The position numbers were made by a program, and so were the translations under genes. The notes beneath the pieces were generated by a model. That model was not told where the DNA came from and made no database searches. It saw nothing but the letters and a program-made list of their open reading frames with translations. From an uncultured Streptococcus sp. (GTDB taxonomy: Bacteria; Bacillota; Bacilli; Lactobacillales; Streptococcaceae), in contig CAMBAD010000008.1 in the NCBI GenBank assembly GCA_945864085.1, forward strand, positions 1 through 48,010: 48,010 nt of DNA, read 5' to 3'. Positions 1 through 6,139 of this stretch are shown one piece after another; positions within the stretch are counted from its first letter, which is position 1, and each line of letters starts with the position of its first letter.

Positions 1-2
1 TT

Positions 3-149
3 GATGAAAACACCAAACAGGCAAATGAAATTTCTGAGCTACGTTCAATCGTCGAACGCAATACTCAGGCTACTAATGCGAGATTTGACAAAATCGAGCA
101 GCAAGTGGCCAATAGCAATACTAAAAAGTCTTGGTTTAGTAGAAAGTGA
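3..149 (+). CDS. C-terminal end of a phage protein (cut by window edge)
   Basis: An open frame runs in from the left edge and stops at 147-149, giving the last 48 residues of a protein. The visible part is polar and heptad-like (ENTKQANEISELRSIVERNT, then FDKIEQQVANS) and ends in a basic tail KKSWFSRK, so it is probably a coiled coil. Seven bases separate its stop from the next start, which suggests cotranscription. The N-terminal part is outside the window and I do not recognise the family. A longer-looking frame beginning at base 1 covers the same DNA but has a less protein-like composition, so I prefer this frame. Confidence 0.5.
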   Translation, partial: DENTKQANEISELRSIVERNTQATNARFDKIEQQVANSNTKKSWFSRK

Positions 150-155
150 GAAAAA

Positions 156-347
156 ATGGAAAAACAAGTTATTATCTTTTTGAAAAATGGTAACACATTA
201 TTGTTTCAAGGTGTTAATGAAATTGATTTGACTGATGAGCGCATTGCTTTTGATTACTTTGGTAAGAGTACAAACCAAGAAAAAGGCGGGGTGTTCTATT
301 TTGACAATATTGCAGGTTGGTCTGTATCAGCAGAACTTTTTAAATAG
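156..347 (+). CDS. Small phage-associated protein, function unknown
   Basis: This 63-residue protein starts at ATG 156, seven bases after the previous stop. It alternates hydrophobic and charged residues in a beta-rich pattern (VIIFLKNGNTLLF, then YFDNIAGWSVS). Short proteins with this kind of KNG...F...GKST...IAGWS layout occur in streptococcal phages and mobile elements as far as I recall, without a known role. There is no signal peptide or membrane helix. It lies just before a terminator and the terminase gene, so it probably belongs to the end of the preceding transcription unit rather than to the head module. Confidence 0.6.
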   Translation: MEKQVIIFLKNGNTLLFQGVNEIDLTDERIAFDYFGKSTNQEKGGVFYFDNIAGWSVSAELFK

Positions 348-402
348 GGGGTGCCCAACATCCTGACAGCAGGAAAGACTGCAACTAATTGCATAACCTA
401 AT

Positions 403-431
403 CGTATGGAATCCCATGCGGTTTTTATTTT
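403..431 (+). terminator. Intrinsic terminator before the terminase gene
   Basis: CGTATGG and CCATGCG form a 7-bp stem (one G-U pair) around a 4-base loop, followed by GTTTTTATTTT. It would end transcription of the small gene at 156-347 and separates it from the late operon. The bases from 432 to 480 hold the terL ribosome binding site (GAAAGGA) and no recognisable small terminase gene. Confidence 0.65.
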
Positions 432-480
432 GTCCTGTCGCATGACGGAAAACTAGGCAGACGATTGAAAGGACGGATAT

Positions 481-1893
481 ATGGCAAGAAAAAAACTTGG
501 CAATCAAAATCCTACTCAATCGGTAATACTCAAATACGTTAAACGAAATTCCAAGGCCAAAGAAGCGATAGAACTTTATGAGCGAACTGGCTTGACTTGC
601 TATGCTTGGCAGGTTAATTTGCTCAATCCTATTATGGCTGTTGACAAGAATGGTCTATGGGTACATCAGAAGTTTGGTTACTCTATCCCACGGCGGAACG
701 GTAAGTCGGAAATCCTCTATATGCTGGAGATTTGGGGCTTACACAATGGTCTTAATATCCTGCACACAGCCCATCGTATCTCTACATCGCATTCGTCCTT
801 TGAGAAGGTCAAGCGATACCTTGAGAAAATGGGGTATGTTGACGGTGAGGACTTTAATTCCATTCGGGCCAAGGGTCAGGAACGAATAGAGTTATACTCA
901 ACTGGTGGCGTGGTCCAGTTTCGTACCAGAACATCCAATGGTGGTCTTGGTGAGGGATTTGACCTACTCATCATCGACGAGGCTCAGGAATACACCACGG
1001 AGCAGGAATCGGCTCTTAAGTACACCGTGACGGATTCGGACAATCCGATGACAATCATGTGTGGAACTCCACCAACACCCGTTTCAAGCGGTACGGTCTT
1101 TACCAAGTATCGTGAGACTTGCTTGTTTGGCAAGGGTAAGTATTCGGGTTGGGCAGAGTGGTCTGTGGATCAGGAGAAAGAGATTGATGATGTGGCTGCT
1201 TGGTACAACTCCAATCCATCCATGGGTTATCACCTCAACGAACGGAAGATTGAGGCAGAGCTTGGCGAGGACAAGCTAGACCACAACGTACAGCGCTTAG
1301 GCTACTGGCCGACCTATAACCAGAAATCAGCTATATCTGAGACTGAGTGGAACGCCCTCAAGATTGACGATATGCCGAAGTTGACTGGTAAGCTATTCGC
1401 TGGTATCAAGTACGGTCAAGATGGAACCAACGTGGCTTTGTCAATCGCAGTTCGGACGGAAGACAGTCAGTTCTTCGTGGAAACCATTGACTGTCAATCT
1501 GTGCGGAATGGTAGTGCTTGGCTGGTTGCCTTTTTGAAGCAGGCTGATGTGGCTCAAGTTGTCATTGATGGAGCTAGTGGTCAGAAGATGTTGGAGGAGG
1601 AGCTGAAAGACTCGAAAATCCGCAATGTTATCTTGCCGACCGTCAAAGAAATCATCATCGCTAACTCGATGTGGGAGCAGGGCATCTACCAGCACACGAT
1701 TTGCCACAATGGGCAACCGTCACTGGCAAAGGTCGTGACCAACTGCGATAAACGTAACATCGGGTCAAATGGTGGATTTGGCTATCGCTCACACTTTGAC
1801 GATATGGATATTAGTTTAATGGATAGTGCTTTGCTGGCACATTGGGCTTGTGCTACAACCAAGCCTAAGAAAAAGCAACAAATTAGGTATTAA
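481..1893 (+). CDS. terL: Phage terminase large subunit
   Basis: This is the ATPase-nuclease motor that cuts concatemeric phage DNA and pumps it through the portal into the prohead. The 470-residue protein has a Walker A-like motif IPRRNGKSE near residue 78 and a Walker B motif LLIIDEAQE near residue 163. A coupling motif CGTPPTP follows around residue 198. The C-terminal half holds acidic nuclease-type segments (KYGQDGTNVALS, VVIDGASG, FDDMDISLMDSALLA). The length is normal for the family and the start has a GAAAGGA ribosome binding site. Upstream there is no small terminase subunit in view, and downstream the portal gene that normally comes next is missing. Confidence 0.9.
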   Translation: MARKKLGNQNPTQSVILKYVKRNSKAKEAIELYERTGLTCYAWQVNLLNPIMAVDKNGLWVHQKFGYSIPRRNGKSEILYMLEIWGLHNGLNILHTAHRISTSHSSFEKVKRYLEKMGYVDGEDFNSIRAKGQERIELYSTGGVVQFRTRTSNGGLGEGFDLLIIDEAQEYTTEQESALKYTVTDSDNPMTIMCGTPPTPVSSGTVFTKYRETCLFGKGKYSGWAEWSVDQEKEIDDVAAWYNSNPSMGYHLNERKIEAELGEDKLDHNVQRLGYWPTYNQKSAISETEWNALKIDDMPKLTGKLFAGIKYGQDGTNVALSIAVRTEDSQFFVETIDCQSVRNGSAWLVAFLKQADVAQVVIDGASGQKMLEEELKDSKIRNVILPTVKEIIIANSMWEQGIYQHTICHNGQPSLAKVVTNCDKRNIGSNGGFGYRSHFDDMDISLMDSALLAHWACATTKPKKKQQIRY

Positions 1894-1896
1894 GTG

Positions 1897-1922
1897 GACA
1901 GGGGTGGACCTGTCTTTTTTAA
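1897..1922 (+). terminator. Terminator-like hairpin just after terL
   Basis: GACAGG and CCTGTC pair around a GGTGGA loop and are followed directly by TTTTTT. Its position inside what should be a continuous head operon is unusual and coincides with the place where portal and minor head genes are expected. It could be a real terminator or attenuator, or it could have come in with a deletion or recombination. Confidence 0.55.
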
Positions 1923-1975
1923 TGCAAAAAAATATTACCGAACGCACGGGAAATGCGGAGAAAGGAGACATTGAT

Positions 1976-2434
1976 ATGTCTGAATTTAAAGTAATCGAAA
2001 CACAGGAAGAGCTAGATACGATTATCAAGGCTCGTTTGAGTCGTCTGAAGGAGCAATATGCAGACTATGACGAATTGAAATCTCGTGTTTCAACATTGGA
2101 GACGGAGAATGCTGGTCTCAAGGAAACGGTCGCACAATCAAAACAGGCTGCAGCTGATTTTGAAAGTCAGATTGAGGGGTATAAGTCAACTATTGCAGGC
2201 TATGAAACTGCTAAGACGAAGACGACTATTGCTCTTAAATATGGCCTGCCTATTGAATTTGCTGATCGTCTGCAGGGGGAAGATGAAGCAAGTCTGACGG
2301 CTGATGCCGAACGCTTTGCAAGTCTCATGAAACCGCAGGATCCAATTCCACCGCTCAAAGATATTGAGCCGGAAGTAAAAGGCGAAGACGCTTCTTATAA
2401 AGCACTTGTACAAAATTTAAATCTGGAAGATTAG
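1976..2434 (+). CDS. Phage capsid scaffolding protein (DUF4355-like)
   Basis: The 152-residue acidic protein is mostly alpha-helical and rich in E, K, Q and A. A long coiled-coil stretch lies at residues 10-75 (IIKARLSRLKEQYADYDELK onward). A helical C-terminal tail (DASYKALVQNLNLED) is typical of scaffold proteins that bind the inside of the capsid shell. It lies immediately before the major capsid gene, the standard position for this role. ATG 1976 is preceded by AAAGGAGA at good spacing, so a much longer frame that reads back into terL is not the real start. Function is assigned from composition and position. Confidence 0.8.
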   Translation: MSEFKVIETQEELDTIIKARLSRLKEQYADYDELKSRVSTLETENAGLKETVAQSKQAAADFESQIEGYKSTIAGYETAKTKTTIALKYGLPIEFADRLQGEDEASLTADAERFASLMKPQDPIPPLKDIEPEVKGEDASYKALVQNLNLED

Positions 2435-2444
2435 GAGAAATAAA

Positions 2445-3347
2445 ATGACAAAAACAGTTACAGACCGCGGAAATCTATTTGATGCAAAATTGCTTACAGA
2501 CTTAATCAACAAGGTAAAAGGTAAAAGTTCATTAGCGAAACTTTCGCCACAAAAACCAATTCCGTTCAACGGAACTAAGGAGTTCATCTTTACTCTTGAT
2601 TCCGATATTGACGTGGTTGCTGAAAATGGGGAAAAAACACATGGTGGAATGTCTCTTGAGCCAATCAAAATTGTGCCAATTAAAATTGAATACGGAGCTC
2701 GTGTTTCAGATGAATTTTTGTATGCATCTGAGGAAGAACAGGTTGACATTCTCAAAGGATTTAATGATGGTTTTGCGAAAAAATTGGCTCGTGGTATTGA
2801 CCTTATGGCATTCCACGGCATCAACCCGCGGACGAAACGTGGTTCTGAAGTAATCGGAAGCAATCATTTTGATAGCAAGACAACCCAAACTGTTGAAGCC
2901 ACTCAAAATGCCGATGCCGATATTGAAGCGGCCGTAAACATGATTCAAGGGGCAGAGGGTATCGTTACAGGTATCGCAATGGATACCCAATTTTCAACAG
3001 CGCTGGCCAAGGTCACAAACGGTGAAAATGGACCTAAGATGTATCCTGAGCTTTCTTGGGGTGGGAATCCTGAGTCAATCAACGGCCTGAAGTCTGATGT
3101 AAACGTGACAGTTGGGCTCGGTACTACGAATCCAAAAGACCTAGCGATTGTCGGAGATTTTGAAAACATGTTCAAATGGGGCTATTCTAAAGAGGTACCA
3201 TTCGAAGTTATCAAATACGGTGATCCGGACAATTCTGGCAAAGACTTGAAGGGATATAACCAAGTGTATCTTCGTGCAGAGGCTTACGTTGGCTGGGGTA
3301 TCATGGATGCAAACAGCTTTGTTCGAATCATCAAGACAGGAGGTTAG
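2445..3347 (+). CDS. Phage major capsid protein (HK97 fold)
   Basis: This 300-residue protein is the likely shell subunit of the phage head. The N-terminus is short and helical (TDRGNLFDAKLLTDLINKVK). It is followed by a glycine- and proline-rich middle with the typical P-loop/E-loop order, such as IPFNGTKEFIFTLDSDIDVV, then a capsid-like C-terminus ending in aromatic and glycine residues (AEAYVGWGIMDANSFVRIIK). No protease gene is present, which fits a scaffold-dependent head without cleavage. It begins ten bases after the scaffold stop with a TAGGAGAAA ribosome binding site. Confidence 0.9.
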   Translation: MTKTVTDRGNLFDAKLLTDLINKVKGKSSLAKLSPQKPIPFNGTKEFIFTLDSDIDVVAENGEKTHGGMSLEPIKIVPIKIEYGARVSDEFLYASEEEQVDILKGFNDGFAKKLARGIDLMAFHGINPRTKRGSEVIGSNHFDSKTTQTVEATQNADADIEAAVNMIQGAEGIVTGIAMDTQFSTALAKVTNGENGPKMYPELSWGGNPESINGLKSDVNVTVGLGTTNPKDLAIVGDFENMFKWGYSKEVPFEVIKYGDPDNSGKDLKGYNQVYLRAEAYVGWGIMDANSFVRIIKTGG

Positions 3348-3349
3348 GT

Positions 3350-3562
3350 ATGATTTATAAAAACCTACAAACAGGGGCAGTCATTGTAACAGACCACAAA
3401 ATTAGTGGTGGAGACTGGGAAGTCCATGATCCCGAAACTGACAAAAAAACTCCAACAATCCCAGAGTTGCAGTCGCTTTTGACTGAACTCGGTGTTGAGT
3501 TTGACCCTAAAGCCAAGAAGCAGGAATTGCTGGATCTCTACGAGGCCAACAAGGTGGATTAG
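3350..3562 (+). CDS. HeH/LEM-like small phage head protein
   Basis: The 70-residue protein starts two bases after the capsid stop and has a GGAGG ribosome binding site inside the end of that gene. Residues 1-30 form a short beta-like head (MIYKNLQTGAVIVTD). Residues 36-70 (TIPELQSLLTELGVEF then KKQELLDLYE) match the helix-extended-helix pattern of HeH/LEM domains that often lie directly after phage capsid genes. Its exact role is unknown; DNA or head contact is plausible. Tight spacing ties it to the capsid operon. Confidence 0.7.
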   Translation: MIYKNLQTGAVIVTDHKISGGDWEVHDPETDKKTPTIPELQSLLTELGVEFDPKAKKQELLDLYEANKVD

Positions 3563-3583
3563 TAACGGCCGGAAAGAGGTACT

Positions 3584-3979
3584 ATGGAAAATTTTGCAAC
3601 TACATCTGATTTGGAGACCTTATGGCGACCATTGAAGTTTGATGAAACAGAGCGGGCAAAAGCCTTGCTTGATGTTGTATCAAACTCTTTGAGGCATGAG
3701 GCAAAGAAGGTCGGTAAAGACTTGGACAGCATGACAAGCGAAAGCCCAATCTTTGCCTCAGTAGTCAAGTCAGTCACGGTTGATGTCGTTGCTCGTACTC
3801 TCATGACATCCACTGACCAAGAGCCAATGACTCAATTTAATGAGTCGGCCCTTGGTTATTCGGTGTCAGGCTCGTTTTTGGTGCCTGGCGGAGGCCTATT
3901 TATCAAAGATAGTGAGCTGAAACGCCTAGGCCTTAAAAAACAACGTTTTGGAGCGAGGGACATCTATGGGATTGATTAA
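3584..3979 (+). CDS. Head-tail connector, Gp19/Gp15/Gp42 type
   Basis: This 131-residue protein lies in the first connector position after the capsid. It is helical at the N-terminus (TTSDLETLWRPLKFDETERA), followed by a segment DVVARTLMT and then a Gly-rich extension (VPGGGLFIKDSELKRLGLKK). This layout matches the connector family that forms the ring below the portal. AAAGAGG precedes ATG 3584. It overlaps the next gene by 14 bases, indicating translational coupling. Confidence 0.75.
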   Translation: MENFATTSDLETLWRPLKFDETERAKALLDVVSNSLRHEAKKVGKDLDSMTSESPIFASVVKSVTVDVVARTLMTSTDQEPMTQFNESALGYSVSGSFLVPGGGLFIKDSELKRLGLKKQRFGARDIYGID

Positions 3980-4304
3980 GGGGGTACCTGTGGTCTTGAT
4001 TGACAAGCAAGTCATTGGCAAAGATTCATTTGGTCATCCAAAGACTACAGATGTAGAGATTGTGGTTGATAATGTTTTAATTGCGCCTGCAACAACTGAG
4101 GACATTACCAACCAAATCAATCTGACTGGAAAGAAAGTTGTCTATACTCTCGCTATTCCTAAAGGTGATAGTCACAACTGGACCAACAAAGAGGTTCGTT
4201 TCTTCGGTCAGCGTTGGCGAACGGTTGGGGAACCTTTGGAGGGGCTTGAGGATTTAATACCGCTTGAATGGAATAAGAAAGTGCAGGTAGAACGGTATGG
4301 CTAG
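3966..4304 (+). CDS. Head closure / minor capsid protein
   Basis: The protein has 112 residues if translation begins at ATG 3966, which has a GAGGGA ribosome binding site five bases away; a frame start at 3948 would hide that site. It is beta-rich with short charged loops (GVPVVLIDKQVIGKDSFG, KKVVYTLAIPKGD, VRFFGQRWRTVGEPLEGLE), as expected for SPP1 gp16-like head completion proteins. It sits between the connector and tail-joining genes in the conserved siphovirus order. Assignment is from position and fold pattern. Confidence 0.7.
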   Translation: MGLIKGVPVVLIDKQVIGKDSFGHPKTTDVEIVVDNVLIAPATTEDITNQINLTGKKVVYTLAIPKGDSHNWTNKEVRFFGQRWRTVGEPLEGLEDLIPLEWNKKVQVERYG

Positions 4305-4536
4305 AATGAAATTTAAGTTGAACCGTGCTGGTGTTCGTGACTTGTTGAAATCGCCTGAGATGCAGGCGGTTTTGACGGACAAAGCCAATGGTATCCGTAA
4401 TCGTGCTGGTGATGGCTATGCATCGGACATCTATGTCGGAAAAACTCGTGCCAATGCCATGGTTTATGCGGATAGTTTTAAAGCCAAGCGTGATAACAAG
4501 AAGAATAATACATTGCTTAAGGCGGTGAAGTCATGA
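4297..4536 (+). CDS. Tail-joining / minor capsid protein (gp10-like), short
   Basis: The 79-residue, strongly basic protein begins eight bases inside the end of the preceding gene. It has a helical start (KFKLNRAGVRDLLKSPEM), then NGIRNRAGDGYASDIYVGKTRANAMVYADS, which resembles the core of HK97 gp10-like tail-completion proteins. These are usually over 100 residues, so this one is at the short end. The last four bases overlap the next start (ATGA), so the two are translated as a coupled pair. Confidence 0.65.
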   Translation: MARMKFKLNRAGVRDLLKSPEMQAVLTDKANGIRNRAGDGYASDIYVGKTRANAMVYADSFKAKRDNKKNNTLLKAVKS

Positions 4537-4868
4537 TTGAAGTGATCACATTGAACTTTTTGACCGAGCAGCTTTCTGTGCCTGTCTATACGGAACATCA
4601 AGAGGATATGCCTAGTACCTTTGTTGTTCTTGAAAAGACAAGCGGTGGTAAGAAGAATCATCTGAATCAAGCTACTTTGGCTATTCAATCTTATGGGCAG
4701 TCTTTGGAAGAGGCTGCCTTTTTGAATGAAGAGGTCAAACGAGCAGTAGAAAAGATGATTGAGTTACCATCAATCAGCAGGGTTGAATTGAACTCGGACT
4801 ATAATTTCACAGATACGGAAACCAAACGCTATCGCTATCAAGCGGTAGTGGATTTTATTTATTTTTGA
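4533..4868 (+). CDS. Tail completion / minor capsid protein
   Basis: This 111-residue protein follows by ATGA overlap. It has the helix-strand arrangement of tail terminator proteins: an N-terminal helix (TLNFLTEQLSVPVYTEHQ), a central strand pair (TFVVLEKTSGGK), a helix (SLEEAAFLNEEVKRAVEKMI), and a C-terminal strand ending in YQAVVDFIYF. Such proteins cap the tail tube and join it to the head. It is the last gene before the tail tube protein, which fits. No catalytic residues are expected. Confidence 0.7.
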   Translation: MIEVITLNFLTEQLSVPVYTEHQEDMPSTFVVLEKTSGGKKNHLNQATLAIQSYGQSLEEAAFLNEEVKRAVEKMIELPSISRVELNSDYNFTDTETKRYRYQAVVDFIYF

Positions 4869-4882
4869 AAAGGAGACATTAA

Positions 4883-5470
4883 ATGGCAGATGCAAAACTT
4901 GTGTCATCGGCTAAGCCTGATATTGCTGGGGCGATTTCCTCAGCACCAATGGGAACGAGCTTGCCGACTACTGCGACGGTCAAGCTGAATGCAGCATTTA
5001 AAAACCTGGGCTACATCTCAGAGGATGGATTAACCAACGAGGACACTCGTGAATCGGAAGAGTTGAAAGCCTGGGGCGGTGATGTGGTAGATACTCCACA
5101 AACTGGAAAATCAGATAAATTCACGTTTACGCTGATCGAGGTGTTAAATGTGGATGTATTGAAAGAGGTCTATGGTCCTGAAAATGTGAGTGGAGACCTT
5201 GCGTCAGGTATTACCGTAGAGGTCAATTCAAAAGAATTACCTGTACACCCGCTAGTGGTTGATATGCTGCTGAAAAATGGTGCGAAGAAGCGGATTGTCA
5301 TTCCGAATGCCAAGGTGCTGGAAGTGGGGGAAATTACTTACGCAGATAGTGATCTGGCTGGGTATGAAACGACTATACAAGCCTTGCCTGACCTCAAAGG
5401 CAATACGCACTATGAATACATCAAAGGCGCTACTGAAGCAACAAGTGCTGGTGCCCCATCATCGTCTTAA
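4883..5470 (+). CDS. Major tail tube protein
   Basis: This 195-residue protein is the likely subunit of the tail tube. It opens with a low-complexity N-terminus, then shows the repetitive beta pattern of tube proteins (TTATVKLNAAFKNLGYISED, KFTFTLIEVLNVDVLKEVYG, KRIVIPNAKVLEVGEITYA). It ends in a small Ala/Ser-rich tail. ATG 4883 has a strong AAAGGAG ribosome binding site, in keeping with an abundant structural protein. It is placed between the tail completion and chaperone genes as expected. Confidence 0.85.
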   Translation: MADAKLVSSAKPDIAGAISSAPMGTSLPTTATVKLNAAFKNLGYISEDGLTNEDTRESEELKAWGGDVVDTPQTGKSDKFTFTLIEVLNVDVLKEVYGPENVSGDLASGITVEVNSKELPVHPLVVDMLLKNGAKKRIVIPNAKVLEVGEITYADSDLAGYETTIQALPDLKGNTHYEYIKGATEATSAGAPSSS

Positions 5471-5480
5471 GGAGGTTTAA

Positions 5481-5759
5481 ATGTTTGAAGTAAAAACGAG
5501 TACAGGTCTTGTGCTTAGCATTGACCAAGACCGATTGGAAAACTATGAGCTTTTTGAGGCAATTACCGACGAAGAAAATGGTGTTAATGGAGCCATGATT
5601 CGAATCGTCAATCTGTTGCTTGGTGACGAAGCTAAGAAACTCAAGGACCATGTCCGTACAGAAAAGGGACTGGTGCCGATTTCTGCTCTTGGTGCTGAAA
5701 TTAAGGATATCTTCGAGCAAGTCAAAGACTTAAAAAACTCGCAATCCTCGCCAGAATGA
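5481..5759 (+). CDS. Tail assembly chaperone, zero-frame product (gpG-like)
   Basis: The 92-residue protein lies between the tube and tape measure genes, the place of lambda gpG-like chaperones that coat the tape measure during tail assembly. It is acidic and helical (DQDRLENYELFEAITDEENG, RIVNLLLGDEAKKLKDHV). Ten codons before its stop lies the heptamer A-AAA-AAC in the correct phase for a -1 shift, so ribosomes would make both this short form and a longer fusion with the next frame. A GGAGG ribosome binding site precedes ATG 5481. Confidence 0.8.
   Translation: MFEVKTSTGLVLSIDQDRLENYELFEAITDEENGVNGAMIRIVNLLLGDEAKKLKDHVRTEKGLVPISALGAEIKDIFEQVKDLKNSQSSPE
5732..5738 (+). other. Programmed -1 frameshift site A-AAA-AAC
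   Basis: The zero-frame codons are TTA AAA AAC, giving the canonical X-XXY-YYZ heptamer. Slipping back one base continues as AAA CTC GCA ATC CTC GCC AGA ATG ATT and runs open to 6139. The fusion junction is at base 5738. This is the known mechanism for G/GT chaperones in long-tailed phages; its use here is inference. Confidence 0.8.
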
Positions 5760-6139
5760 TTGCAGTAGATGAGGATGCTCTTGTCTGTGATTTGGCTGAA
5801 ACTTATGGCATATATAATTATCGACAGCTACCTATATCTCGGGTAGCTGTTTTTGCTTGCGGTTTAAGTGAGAAATCTAGGATTAAGAGAGCCTTGTCTG
5901 GTCAGAAGGAAGACTTGGATACTCTGCTACTTGCAGGTATCTATGATACGGTGCGTTTGCTCTTTTGGGCGAAAACCAAGGACGGACAGGCTGGACGGAA
6001 TCGTCCTAAGTCTGTTACTCAAGCCTTGGAAGGGCCGAAAGTGGAACGTGAAGAGAGGGTCTTCTCATCTGGTGAGGAATTTGAACGTGCTTTGCGTGCA
6101 CTAGAAATAGAGATTGGAGGTGAGGAGCATGGCGACTGA
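5738..6139 (+). CDS. Tail assembly chaperone, frameshift extension (gpGT-like)
   Basis: This frame is best read as the C-terminal 'T' part of a gpG-T fusion of about 219 residues, not as a free protein. It could also begin at ATG 5756, which overlaps the previous stop as ATGA but has no good ribosome binding site. Visible segments include ALVCDLAETYGIYNYRQLPI, a helix DLDTLLLAGIYDTVRLLFWA, and an acidic tail with GEEFERALRALEIEIGGEE. T domains bind the tail tube subunit, and the gene is adjacent to the tape measure, as in other siphophages. Confidence 0.75.
   Translation, partial: LAILARMIAVDEDALVCDLAETYGIYNYRQLPISRVAVFACGLSEKSRIKRALSGQKEDLDTLLLAGIYDTVRLLFWAKTKDGQAGRNRPKSVTQALEGPKVEREERVFSSGEEFERALRALEIEIGGEEHGD
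5824..5854 (+). terminator. Terminator-like hairpin inside the chaperone extension
   Basis: ACAGCTACC (5824-5832) and GGTAGCTGT (5842-5850) form a perfect 9-bp stem followed by TTTT. It lies within coding sequence about 85 bases after the slippery site, too far to stimulate frameshifting directly. It may attenuate transcription toward the tape measure gene or be chance. Confidence 0.4.
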
